A stretch of DNA of 64,000 nt, from the NCBI GenBank assembly GCA_002436415.1, contig DJMA01000011.1, positions 8,955 to 72,954 of the forward strand, given 5' to 3'. This document shows, in pieces, positions 34,948-43,005 of this stretch (its first letter is position 1; each line of letters starts with the position of its first letter). A program made the position numbers and the translations under genes. The DNA comes from Bdellovibrionaceae bacterium UBA6502. Its GTDB lineage: Bacteria > Bdellovibrionota > Bdellovibrionia > Bdellovibrionales > UBA840. The notes beneath the pieces were generated by a model. The model was given only the letters and a program-made list of their open reading frames with translations, did no database searches and was not told where the DNA came from.

Positions 34948-35436
34948 ATGATGAAGAGTACAAGATTTTGGCTCCAAGCGACACTAGTAACTTTCGTGAG
35001 TTTTTGTTTGCTCACAGCGAATGCCGGTGACAAAGGTCGCAAACGTCTGGAAGAATTATTTATATGGAAGGTAAGTGATATTTTAGAACTTACATCGGAA
35101 CAAGATAGTGAGTTTCGAAGTATCATCGAAGACCTAAACCAAAAAAAGTTACAAGCTAACATTGATATGCGAGCTAGTATCAGAGCGATTGAAAAAGCTG
35201 AAAAGAAAGAGGTCCAGATTAAGTTGATCGAAGCCTATAAAAAACAGCTAAACGCTTATTTGGCAGTACAAAAAGAAGAGTTAGACCGCTTGGAAGATTT
35301 ATTTGGATCTGAAAAGTTGGCGAAATATTTAGTCGTAAAGTCTAAACTTACGCAAAACCTAAAGGTTTTAATGGGGAATAATGGGGAAACTAAGGTTAAG
35401 AAACTAGCTAAGCCTGAGGTCGAGTTAGAAAATTAA
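34948..35436 (+). CDS. periplasmic helical protein, Spy/CpxP- or heavy-metal-sensor-like
   Basis: 162 residues with a signal peptide (hydrophobic 8-24, cleavage at ANAG). The mature part is almost wholly helical and highly charged; LELTSEQDSEFRSIIEDL near residue 46 and the regular Leu/Lys spacing resemble LTxxQ-type periplasmic stress proteins such as Spy and CpxP, or zinc-resistance-associated proteins. It is the third gene of the sigma/anti-sigma operon, a common place for a periplasmic signal-sensing partner. GGAGAAGC lies directly before ATG ATG, so the start could be 34948 or 34951. Confidence 0.7.
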   Translation: MMKSTRFWLQATLVTFVSFCLLTANAGDKGRKRLEELFIWKVSDILELTSEQDSEFRSIIEDLNQKKLQANIDMRASIRAIEKAEKKEVQIKLIEAYKKQLNAYLAVQKEELDRLEDLFGSEKLAKYLVVKSKLTQNLKVLMGNNGETKVKKLAKPEVELEN

Positions 35437-35525
35437 TTTTAACCGAAACTATAAGTTCTATTGTCATATAAGTGAAGAGGGAGTGCACCACCTCCAGACC
35501 GAAACAATCACTCTGGGAGGGGACT

Positions 35526-35738
35526 ATGACAAAATTTATTTTAAGTTTATTTGCTTTTGCACTTATTTTTACTTTCGCTCGTGCTGGTGAAAACAACGTA
35601 ACAAGAAAACCGAATTCAGATTTTACTCAAGAATATCAATCTCTATTGAACAAAAATGAAGTAGAGAAAGCGGAGAAAGACCGAAGATGGGCCGAACACC
35701 AACGATATCTTCAGCTCATTGACAGAGGCGGAAATTAA
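35526..35738 (+). CDS. small exported protein, last gene of sigma-factor operon
   Basis: 70 residues: signal peptide (MTKFILSLFAFALIFTFARA) plus a mature peptide of about 50 hydrophilic, Asn/Glu/Arg-rich residues. The start at 35526 is set by GGGAGGGGACT immediately ahead of ATG; an upstream in-frame ATG at 35472 would spoil the signal peptide. A strong terminator follows 33 bases after the stop. Function unknown, but co-location suggests it belongs to the same envelope response. Confidence 0.68.
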   Translation: MTKFILSLFAFALIFTFARAGENNVTRKPNSDFTQEYQSLLNKNEVEKAEKDRRWAEHQRYLQLIDRGGN

Positions 35739-35770
35739 TAAATAATTTCCCCTACTTTCGGTAAAAAAGA

Positions 35771-35796
35771 AAACCAGCCTCTAAGGCTGGTTTTTT
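35771..35796 (+). terminator. intrinsic terminator of the ECF sigma operon
   Basis: AAACCAGCCT (35771-35780) and AGGCTGGTTT (35784-35793) form a perfect 10-bp stem with a 3-base loop followed by a T-run to 35796. Confidence 0.95.
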
Positions 35797-35982
35797 GTTT
35801 TTAAATACAATCTTTGTCAAAATCTAGAGTTGTTTTTATTTAAGAAAATGAAATCTTGAACAATGGTAAAACGACACAAACAAAAAAATTTTTATCCAGT
35901 TTTGGCTTAGCCATTGGCAAGAGATTATAGTGAGTAAATGATGATGAATGGGACTAATTAGCAAAGGATTGTAACTTAAGCT

Positions 35983-36873
35983 CTACCTAACTTTGGGGCT
36001 AAAGTTTTTCATGACATGCTCTGCTACCGGATTTTCAATGGTTCTTTGTGCACTCACTAGAAAGTACTCTTCGTAAACTCCAGGTAACATACCAAGCTTT
36101 ATGATTTTCTTTTCTTTTATATAAGGTTTGGCAGCAAAGTCCGGTTCAACAATCAAACCTAAGCCATTGGTAGCTAATAACTTTTGAACAGCGGTGTCCT
36201 GGGTGTCTACAAACAGCTTGCAAAGGATTTTATTTTCCTGAAAAAAATGTTCCACGTCGTGACGTAATTTACTATGCGGAGTTGGTAAAATTACTTCTTC
36301 ACCGTTTAGGCTGTGGGGAAAATTTCGTTTTAAGTACTTATATTTTTCATGACCATAAACACCAATTGGAGCTTTACCGATACTACGTAAGACAATTTTA
36401 TCACTTTCTTGCCCTAGTAGGTGGTGATTTGTGATCGCTAAATCTAGTGAACTAGCTAGTAGGTGTCTGAGTAGTTCTTCTCCTGAACCGTCAATGGCAG
36501 TTACCTTACATTGGTCAAATTTTCGAATTTCTTGAATGAGTTTAACCACTAAACTTTTTGGGATACTATCCATTGCGCCTACCTTTACATGAGGGCGTAA
36601 GGTGAAGGATTGGTCTTTTAAAACTTCGGTTAGCTCTTGTCCCAAACTAAAGATCTCATTGGCGTATTTTAGGGCTGCTTTACCAGCTTCCGTTAAAACT
36701 AGTTTTCTGTTTTTTCTTTCAAACAAGGCCTGGCCAAAGCTTTCTTCTAAGTTTTTAAGCTGTGAGGAAAGGGCCGGTTGACCAACCAAAAGTTTTTCAG
36801 ATGCTTTAGAGATACTTCCCTCTGTTGCAATGGTTTTAAAATACATTAGGTGATGATAATTTAACCAAGCCAT
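35983..36873 (-). CDS. LysR-family transcriptional regulator, NhaR-like
   Basis: DNA-binding regulator of 296 residues. The N-terminal helix-turn-helix reads MAWLNYHHLMYFKTIATEGS, then ISKASEKLLVGQPALSSQLKNLEE, closest in style to NhaR, the Na+-responsive activator. The C-terminal effector domain contains the expected KVGAMDSIPKSLV and GLGLIVEP blocks. The start at 36873 has AAGGA 6 bases ahead; the upstream in-frame ATG at 36894 would put seven residues before the conserved start. No NhaA antiporter lies nearby. Its targets could include the genes beyond its own promoter region, which holds several inverted repeats. Confidence 0.9.
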   Translation of the reverse strand: MAWLNYHHLMYFKTIATEGSISKASEKLLVGQPALSSQLKNLEESFGQALFERKNRKLVLTEAGKAALKYANEIFSLGQELTEVLKDQSFTLRPHVKVGAMDSIPKSLVVKLIQEIRKFDQCKVTAIDGSGEELLRHLLASSLDLAITNHHLLGQESDKIVLRSIGKAPIGVYGHEKYKYLKRNFPHSLNGEEVILPTPHSKLRHDVEHFFQENKILCKLFVDTQDTAVQKLLATNGLGLIVEPDFAAKPYIKEKKIIKLGMLPGVYEEYFLVSAQRTIENPVAEHVMKNFSPKVR

Positions 36874-37047
36874 AGTAATTCCTTTTTTATTCACTAGGGA
36901 ATCAATCTAGTTCATACTTTCATAAAATCAAAGTATTCATTTGAATTTATCTATTTTTATTAAGTTATAAAATAGAATATTGTTTCTCCACTGCTTCCAT
37001 CCCCCCCCTCAAATTAAGTGGGAGCAGCCCCCCAAAAAGTGGATTTT

Positions 37048-37074
37048 AGGAGATTTGCCATTTTTAAATCTCCT
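37048..37074. promoter_or_regulatory. perfect 9-bp inverted repeat
   Basis: AGGAGATTT (37048-37056) and AAATCTCCT (37066-37074) pair perfectly around a 9-base loop. There is no T-run immediately after, so it is not a standard terminator. It may be a regulatory RNA hairpin or an operator. Confidence 0.45.
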
Positions 37075-37087
37075 GGTTCTCGAGTCT

Positions 37088-37105
37088 ATAGTCATGGATG
37101 ACTAT
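37088..37105. promoter_or_regulatory. perfect 8-bp inverted repeat with 2-base centre
   Basis: ATAGTCAT GG ATGACTAT. The compact symmetry fits a protein-binding site better than an RNA loop. It lies 13 bases after the previous hairpin and about 200 bases upstream of the lipoprotein gene. Confidence 0.45.
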
Positions 37106-37313
37106 CAGATTTCGGAAAATCCTGAGTCAGATTTTTAAATAACGAAATTGCTAAATGGGTAAAAGGGCCGCTTTCCTAGCTAAATAAATTTTAATGCTTT
37201 GATCAAAATATTTTATGCTCAAGTCGCAATATAAGGGCAAATGACCCGTAATTGGACTAAAGTTGTATCAAAATTATACCGATGTGAAGCTAGGAAAGAA
37301 ATTAGGGGGCCGG

Positions 37314-38837
37314 TTGAAGCTTAAGAGTCCAAGAAAAATGTTGTGCATTTTCTTTGCTTTATTTTTTCTAGTTTTTGCATTTCAAAATTGTGGAAGAATC
37401 GAAGTAACAGAAAAGCAAATAGAAGAGTCGGTCTCTTTAGAAGTACCTAGTGTGCTAGATGTTTCCTTAAACAAACAATTCATAATTGAATACGAAAGAA
37501 ATACTCCGGTGGATTTTCAAATTCCATTAGAGGAGGAATCGGCTGGTTTGGCCAGTGTATCCTTGGACGAAGAGCAAACTCTGCTCAGCTCTTTGACCCA
37601 GTTGAATGCAGTTATTGAAATCGCACAGAATAGTTTCTTGATCACTTACACTCCGGCGAATGGTATTTTGGGAGAAGACTTTTCGAAGCTTTATTTAAAG
37701 AGTTTAAGCGGGGAGCTAGTTGAAATTGAGTTAATCTTTCGTCCTTTAAATAATCAGGAAGAGCTTCCTACCAAGAAGGCATTAATTTATGGTCCTAGTA
37801 GTGAAGAAAGAGTTTATTTTCAACAAAAACTTTTAGGTTATGAAGCCCCTGAACTTGGTGAAATTTTCAACAAGTGGCCTCGTTTTGCCGGAACAAAATA
37901 CTTTTTAAATATCGATGAAGTAGATCGTAACAATCCTCTAGCCTATTGTATGAGTGAGAAAGACTCTAATACAGGAAGGTTTACGAGTACTACGGATCCT
38001 GAGGGAAATCCAGTACCAGACCCAGGAAGTAATAATGTATGTAATGCCTCGGAAGATTTTTTAGCTATGGCCTGGTCCCTAGTTGGAGACCCGTCTAGAG
38101 TCATTTGTGTTGCCAACAGTGGTAGAGTGACCGGTTTTTTAAGCCCGTTAGATTTTGAATACTATACTCATGAGGCGGTTTTAACTTCTACGAATCGAGA
38201 TGATGACAGAATTGGTATTGTCATTGCTGCACGTACAGATGCTGGAGGTAAGCTACATGTGCTTGAAGCAACTAGAACGCAAGGGGGCACACAGCCTGGC
38301 TTAGGCTGGGGTATTCTTTACTATGTTGATGGTGTCACAAAGAAAATCATCGATGAAAAAAGTGTGGGCGGTATTTTTAAAAATAGTGGCCCCGCTGGCT
38401 CTAATGATGGATGGAGTGGTAAAAGAACTTTGGTTAGAGTGGTTCGGGATGCAAATATAATCAAAGCAAGCACAAGTGAGTGGTTCATGGCAGGGGAGAT
38501 ACCAAGTATCTCAGAAGAAAGTCTGATTGAAATTGATCTAAACGATGAATCTCTGGGTTTAGAGTTTTTTAAAGGGCCTGGTGCCTATGGGTATTCGAGT
38601 TTTAGTCAATACTTCTCAGAGTTTACAGACATTAAATTTAGCACAGGAAACTCAGGAACCTATTTGTACGATTTGAGCACTAGTTCTGTTTATGAGAGGC
38701 AGTTAGAAGGTGACTTTAAAGAGCGAACAGATATTGATCTTTATACTCATCTTGGAACTCCAAGAGTCATAACCAATCCAGACACGGGTAAAAAGTTTTT
38801 TCTACGTAGTGATAGAACCTACGAAGAAGTGGATTAA
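37314..38837 (+). CDS. exported lipoprotein-like protein with lectin/LamG-like region
   Basis: About 507 residues. The signal peptide ends in FAFQNCG, a lipobox-like site with a weak match to the usual rule. The mature N-terminal part (to about 165) is acidic. The larger C-terminal part resembles a beta-sandwich of the LamG/concanavalin type: DDDRIGIVIAARTDAGG, GLGWGILYYVDG, and YGYSSFSQYFSEFTDI late in the protein. That assignment is tentative. I place the start at TTG 37314, with AGGGGG 4 bases ahead. TTG at 37263 and ATG at 37338 are other options. Convergent with a barrel-like gene, overlapping by 4 bases. Function unknown; a surface glycan-binding role is inference. Confidence 0.68.
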   Translation: MKLKSPRKMLCIFFALFFLVFAFQNCGRIEVTEKQIEESVSLEVPSVLDVSLNKQFIIEYERNTPVDFQIPLEEESAGLASVSLDEEQTLLSSLTQLNAVIEIAQNSFLITYTPANGILGEDFSKLYLKSLSGELVEIELIFRPLNNQEELPTKKALIYGPSSEERVYFQQKLLGYEAPELGEIFNKWPRFAGTKYFLNIDEVDRNNPLAYCMSEKDSNTGRFTSTTDPEGNPVPDPGSNNVCNASEDFLAMAWSLVGDPSRVICVANSGRVTGFLSPLDFEYYTHEAVLTSTNRDDDRIGIVIAARTDAGGKLHVLEATRTQGGTQPGLGWGILYYVDGVTKKIIDEKSVGGIFKNSGPAGSNDGWSGKRTLVRVVRDANIIKASTSEWFMAGEIPSISEESLIEIDLNDESLGLEFFKGPGAYGYSSFSQYFSEFTDIKFSTGNSGTYLYDLSTSSVYERQLEGDFKERTDIDLYTHLGTPRVITNPDTGKKFFLRSDRTYEEVD

Positions 38838-40045
38838 AATCCATACTCAATACTTAGACTGGTGAATCCACTTTCCATAGGATCATCACCTTCAATTTTT
38901 AAGTTTTCTATTTGGATTTTACTTTTCCAGTTTTTAGCAAATGAAAAATTCTTTAGGCTAAGGATTAGATTTAGTTTATTTCCTTCGATTTCAGAACTAA
39001 AGGGTTTGCTATAAGAGATAGCCATGTTCAAATTTAGCAATTTAAAAGCTCTGTTGAAGCCAAAGATAAGCATTGGTGCTTCATAATCAATAGTAGTTAA
39101 GCCCTGACTCGTCGAAAAAGACAAACTCTCGAAACCCACTCCAGAATAAAGTGACTTAGTGAAAAAGTAATTTCCTTCTAAGTTGATACCAAGATATTTA
39201 GGTGACTCTTGTTCTCCCGTTTGTGACTTACTTAAAAGAAATTGACCACCAATCTTTGCCTGCAAATTATCAGTAAAAGAGTGACTGAAATTTGCATCAA
39301 TTAAAGTAAAAAGGGACGAATCACTTTCAGAAGCCTGGCTGTGAGATAATTGGGAGAACCTTAGGCCTACATAGAAAGAGGGGGCTTTATCATGTTCCGC
39401 TAATTTGATTAGCTCAGTATAATTTAAACTTAGACCGAGCTTTTTTCTTTTGCTTCCCCATGCAATCTTACTGTCTTTATGTTGTTCGTTGATAATGATA
39501 TTAAAAAGCTTCCAACGGCTTCCTTTACCTGAAGATTCGAAAAGATTACTCCCATACCATATGGCCGAGGCATCCATTGAGAAATGCAGGTTTAGTTTGT
39601 CATTTTGTTTTGAAAAAACGCAGTACAATCCAGCGAAAGCGTTTGAGCTTGTTTTGACCAGTTTTCTAATTTTGAGTCCATCTTTTTTACAAGATTCGTG
39701 AATGATTAAAAAGTTAGGAGTAGATGCTGAGCGCAGTTTCAAGCTTTGGGTTTTATTGTTTTTATATTTTATTAAAATTATTCCATTTGAGCCAGGTACA
39801 TTTAAAGTACTTTTGTCGGAAATAACTGGGTAAGTCTCTCCGTTTGTTTTAAAAATGGCTTTTTTGATTTGATTGGCTTTTGGAAATTTAAAATTAATAT
39901 GGATTTGGTGTTTAGTTTTGTTTTTGATAAATATCAGTTTTCCGCTAATTTTTTTTGAATTAAGCTTTAATAAGATCTCATTTGCCATCAGATTTGGACT
40001 TACAAAGAACGTGCATAAAAATAGGAGAGCGAAAGCATTCTTCAA
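38834..40045 (-). CDS. probable outer-membrane beta-barrel protein, MotB-like operon partner
   Basis: 403 residues with a signal peptide (cleavage near LMANE). The first 120 mature residues form a Lys-rich beta domain. The second half shows alternating hydrophobic/polar strands (YVGLRFSQLSH, GINLEGNYFF, SLSIEYGF) and ends in Phe, the usual sign of an outer-membrane barrel. The start is TTG at 40045 and shares a 4-base TTGA overlap with the stop of the MotB-like gene; AGAGG lies 5 bases ahead. Three genes (MotA-like, MotB-like, this one) therefore form one coupled unit. No named family recognised. Confidence 0.72.
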   Translation of the reverse strand: MKNAFALLFLCTFFVSPNLMANEILLKLNSKKISGKLIFIKNKTKHQIHINFKFPKANQIKKAIFKTNGETYPVISDKSTLNVPGSNGIILIKYKNNKTQSLKLRSASTPNFLIIHESCKKDGLKIRKLVKTSSNAFAGLYCVFSKQNDKLNLHFSMDASAIWYGSNLFESSGKGSRWKLFNIIINEQHKDSKIAWGSKRKKLGLSLNYTELIKLAEHDKAPSFYVGLRFSQLSHSQASESDSSLFTLIDANFSHSFTDNLQAKIGGQFLLSKSQTGEQESPKYLGINLEGNYFFTKSLYSGVGFESLSFSTSQGLTTIDYEAPMLIFGFNRAFKLLNLNMAISYSKPFSSEIEGNKLNLILSLKNFSFAKNWKSKIQIENLKIEGDDPMESGFTSLSIEYGF

Positions 40046-41079
40046 TCTAGCCTCTCCACTTTGTAGTCTTTATCGATCGAAAAGCGAAGACTTCGTTTAC
40101 TATTTCTAGGGTCAATTTTCATTTGAGGAAATTCAATAAGGCCTTTTTTAGTAGAGATGTTCCCTCCAACCAGTGCTGGCTTAGGATTATCGTACTGACC
40201 GTATAGCTGGATATCTACTTTGTAAATCCCTGGGCTTAATTCTTTTTGTTGCCATAACTCGGCTCCTGGCCCCTGTCGTGAATCTAAAACGAATTCACCT
40301 TTCACTTTAGGGTTCTTTCTATTTTTAAAATCAAAGACAGCACCTTCAGGTGTTGTGATAGAAAGATCAATGTCATGCTTTTCAGTTGTCCAGTAAACTA
40401 AAACAGAGAGATGTTTATCATTGTTTGCAGCTTGAGAGGAGGAGGCTTTTGAGTCTTCTTTTTTTGTATTAGGAGACTGATTCTTAGCCTCCATTGCTTT
40501 CAATTCTTTTTTTAACTCAGCGATGTTTAAATTTTTCTTTTTGATTTCAGAGCTAAAGTGTTCTGTTATTTTCTTAATCTCTGATTTGTTAACGAATTTT
40601 TCTTGCTCTTTTTTAACAGTGAGTTCTTTAGAGACAGCCAAGTATTTATCTTCAAGTTCAATCACTTTGGTTTCTAGCTTTAGAATTTCTTCCTTTTGCT
40701 TTTCAATGTTTTGATTTAGGCCTTCAATCTCTTGCACGTAGGATTTTTCAACGGGTTGTTCATTGCCTTTACCCTGATCTGGATTTTCTAAAGGAGTGTC
40801 GTTTTTTAAAGTTTGCCCATCACCATCAAGGGACTTGTTAAAATCACCGATGGCCAGGCTTTTAACGGAGGTTTCAAATTTGTGACGTTCCTCTAAGCTT
40901 AGGGCATATAGGATAATAAAAAAACCAAACAAGAGTGTCATAAGGTCAGAGTAGGAGAGTAGCCAACTTTCATTAAGTTGAACATCATCCTCACTATCAT
41001 CGTCATCATCGCTAAGTAGGTAGCGTTTACGACTGATTTTTCTTTGCCTTTTTAATTCCTCTAAGTCCTCAGCTTCCAT
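40042..41079 (-). CDS. MotB-like stator protein with coiled coil and DUF2135-like C-terminal domain
   Basis: 345 residues. Residues 1-36 are cytoplasmic with an acidic patch. The membrane segment is SWLLSYSDLMTLLFGFFIIL (38-57), which has the SYSD motif whose Asp (Asp45) carries the proton in MotB. Next comes a long coiled coil (about 112-200), then a Ser/Lys linker, then a domain at 224-320 with DIDLSITTPEG, GPGAELW and PGIYKVDIQLYG, resembling DUF2135/YfaP. The OmpA/MotB peptidoglycan-binding domain normally found here is absent. It follows the MotA-like gene after 2 bases and overlaps the barrel gene. It should form an ion-driven complex, but not a standard flagellar stator. Confidence 0.85.
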   Translation of the reverse strand: MEAEDLEELKRQRKISRKRYLLSDDDDDSEDDVQLNESWLLSYSDLMTLLFGFFIILYALSLEERHKFETSVKSLAIGDFNKSLDGDGQTLKNDTPLENPDQGKGNEQPVEKSYVQEIEGLNQNIEKQKEEILKLETKVIELEDKYLAVSKELTVKKEQEKFVNKSEIKKITEHFSSEIKKKNLNIAELKKELKAMEAKNQSPNTKKEDSKASSSQAANNDKHLSVLVYWTTEKHDIDLSITTPEGAVFDFKNRKNPKVKGEFVLDSRQGPGAELWQQKELSPGIYKVDIQLYGQYDNPKPALVGGNISTKKGLIEFPQMKIDPRNSKRSLRFSIDKDYKVERLD

Positions 41080-41081
41080 AC

Positions 41082-41942
41082 TTATCCTTGGCCAGAACTT
41101 TTTTGAATGACAGTTTCTTCTTCATCCTCATCTAATAGGATCTCAAGGTTTTTGTTTTTATTTACCGACATTTGTAAATCGGATAGTTCGATTCTTTGAT
41201 CTAAAGGCAGAAGACTTCGTAACTTCCTAGTGAGTGTATGTGCGGACTCATTGTTTTTGATAAGAATTAGTCCTTCCACAATTAAGTTTCTCATCTCTTC
41301 ATCTTCTTTATTTACTCGGTTGGTTAAGTCAGCTAAAGGTAGAATCAGCATATTTGCGACAGCAACACCCCAAAACGTAGTTAGAAGAGCGATGGCCATA
41401 CCTTGTCCAATGATTTCTTTACCTGCGTTCCCTAGATTCATAAGCATCGCAATGATTCCTGTAACTGAACCTAATAGTCCAAAAGCCGGAGGGAACTTAG
41501 CTAGAGTAACTAGGGTGTGATAGTCTTTATGGTAAGTTTTCTTAAAAGCTTTGGTTCGTGACTTTAAAACGTATTCGTAATCATCTATGTCCAGACTTTT
41601 GTCTTGCATGATTGTGTAACCCTCAGACAGAAGCTTGTGAGAGTAGTTGGTTCTTAGCACTTCTTGGCCAGCTTGGATATTTGATGCTATCTCAATCATG
41701 TCTTTGATAACTCGACGGTAATCCACTTTACTTTTTTTAATCATTCGATTTACAAAGATCTTTCCGATTCTTTTGGCCCTATCCATGGGAAAGGCAATGA
41801 AGAATGCGGCTATAGTACCACCAACTACTAGGATGATTGAGGATAGATTTAGGATCATTTCTTTAGCTGGAAGCTCGTTAATCGCGCCATAGTACACAGT
41901 TAAAAGAAGCAGTCCAATTCCAAATAAAGATGTTAAATTCAT
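41082..41942 (-). CDS. MotA-like stator/proton-channel protein
   Basis: 286 residues, inner membrane. Four hydrophobic segments: 1-20, 30-50, and a pair in the second half (FGLLGSVTGIIAMLMNL near 153-170, then AIALLTTFWGVAVANMLILP near 183-202) with the conserved Pro-containing FPPAFGLLGSVTG. The cytoplasmic loop between the pairs is charged. The C-terminal tail is acidic. It precedes the MotB-like gene by 2 bases on the same strand. GGAGGAGC precedes the ATG. No flagellar genes flank it, so the pair probably drives something other than the main flagellar motor, or is an accessory stator. Confidence 0.88.
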   Translation of the reverse strand: MNLTSLFGIGLLLLTVYYGAINELPAKEMILNLSSIILVVGGTIAAFFIAFPMDRAKRIGKIFVNRMIKKSKVDYRRVIKDMIEIASNIQAGQEVLRTNYSHKLLSEGYTIMQDKSLDIDDYEYVLKSRTKAFKKTYHKDYHTLVTLAKFPPAFGLLGSVTGIIAMLMNLGNAGKEIIGQGMAIALLTTFWGVAVANMLILPLADLTNRVNKEDEEMRNLIVEGLILIKNNESAHTLTRKLRSLLPLDQRIELSDLQMSVNKNKNLEILLDEDEEETVIQKSSGQG

Positions 41943-42628
41943 TGTTGCTCCTCCAGCTAACTACCTTTCGGTTAAATGCTTGATATCATAAAGTTTTAAA
42001 AGGAAATTTGTAAGCAAACTAGACGATAGAGAGTAGACTAGAGTTTATCTTCAAAACCTAAATTTTTCGACTTTATGAAAAGGCTAAAAATCCATCCCAT
42101 AGTTATTTGTTTGGTGTTTCAATCTTTAAACTGAAAAACCAAGCTTGCTTGTTACAATTTGTTACTTAAAAGCTAAGGTCTTCTGTCTAGAAAGCTTTTA
42201 AAAACGAAAAACTTGCAATCAAACTTTTTGTTTCCTATTCCATAAAATTCTTCAATGGCAGGATGTTAGTTCGTAATTTTGATTTGAAGTACGAATGCAT
42301 TTGAGATGAAATTTAATTTACAAAACATAAACAGAAAACTAAAAATACCACTAAAATTCAGTTCGATTTAATCGAAGTATTGAGTCGAAAATATCTATTT
42401 TTATTTTATCTTTGCTGGGGAGATAATTAAAACGTTCCAAAGAGGTGTATGACTGATTTGGAAAAGTAGACGCTAAAAAGCCTATAGATATGATTCTAAG
42501 CTTAGGAGTTTAAAAAGAGCCTGTCTACATTTCCGGACTAGTCAAACAAATCTTTTTTAGAGTTCCTGTTTTCTATCGGAATCTCCCGAAGACCAAACTC
42601 TAAAAACTAACAACAAAGGAGAGAAATC
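41943..42628. other. 686-base intergenic region, divergent promoters and a structured leader
   Basis: No open frame longer than 25 codons with a ribosome site. It contains the palindromes TTCGATT T AATCGAA (42362-42376) and CTAAGCTTAG, and the long stem at 42554-42606. Promoters for the MotA-like and HPF-like genes must lie here. The length is large for this compact genome, so a small RNA could be encoded, but I cannot delimit one. Confidence 0.55.
42554..42606 (+). promoter_or_regulatory. long stem-loop in the 5' leader of the HPF-like gene
   Basis: TTTTTAGAGTT (42554-42564) pairs perfectly with AACTCTAAAAA (42596-42606), an 11-bp stem. Inside it TCGG and CCGA form a smaller hairpin. The structure ends 10 bases before the ribosome site (GGAG at 42618), so it could control translation or RNA stability. 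Confidence 0.5.
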
Positions 42629-42964
42629 ATGGACAGTGTATTGCACATGCGCTTCGAAAAATTCAAACCTGAAAAAGAAGAGAAAAAGCTACTAAAGTTT
42701 ACTCGTGAAAAGTTAGAAGAACACCTTCCTTCCGGTTCTATTAGTAACGTTAGTATTCGCAAGGAACATTCTAAGTTTGAAGCAGCACTGAGGATTCAAA
42801 CAAAAAGGGGAATATTTTATATCAAAGCGAAAGCCGAAGATTTGATGGCATTGAACGCGCAATTACAATCAAAACTGAAACGGCGAATTCGAAAATATAA
42901 GGAGATTAAAATTTTCCGACCACGAAAAAAACAAAGACAAAAGCACCATTTGGTGGCTGAGTAA
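42629..42964 (+). CDS. ribosome hibernation promoting factor-like protein
   Basis: 111 residues, basic, cytoplasmic. The layout fits the S30AE/RaiA/HPF fold: an opening strand (HMRFEKFKP), helix (KLLKFTREKLEEHL), strand pair (SNVSIRKEHSKFEAALRIQ), then a helix carrying the ALNAQLQSKLKRRIRKYKE end typical of these proteins. The match is remote, since the usual first strand motif is not well kept, so another small RNA-binding protein is possible. It has a good AAAGGAG site 7 bases before the ATG, a structured leader before it and a strong terminator after it. Confidence 0.62.
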   Translation: MDSVLHMRFEKFKPEKEEKKLLKFTREKLEEHLPSGSISNVSIRKEHSKFEAALRIQTKRGIFYIKAKAEDLMALNAQLQSKLKRRIRKYKEIKIFRPRKKQRQKHHLVAE

Positions 42965-42970
42965 TTTTTA

Positions 42971-42997
42971 GGGACTCTTTCGAGAGTCCCTTTTTTT
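42971..42997 (+). terminator. intrinsic terminator of the HPF-like gene
   Basis: GGGACTCT (42971-42978) and AGAGTCCC (42983-42990) form a perfect 8-bp stem closed by a stable TTCG tetraloop, followed by seven T residues. Confidence 0.95.
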
Positions 42998-43005
42998 ATG
43001 TCATT

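Larger units (their letters stand above)
36874..37313. other. intergenic region with several hairpins between NhaR-like and lipoprotein genes
   Basis: About 440 bases between divergent genes. It starts A/T-rich (36895-36990), passes through runs of C (about 37002-37010 and 37028-37033), and then holds two strong inverted repeats (37048-37074 and 37088-37105). No open frame of note. Confidence 0.6.
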
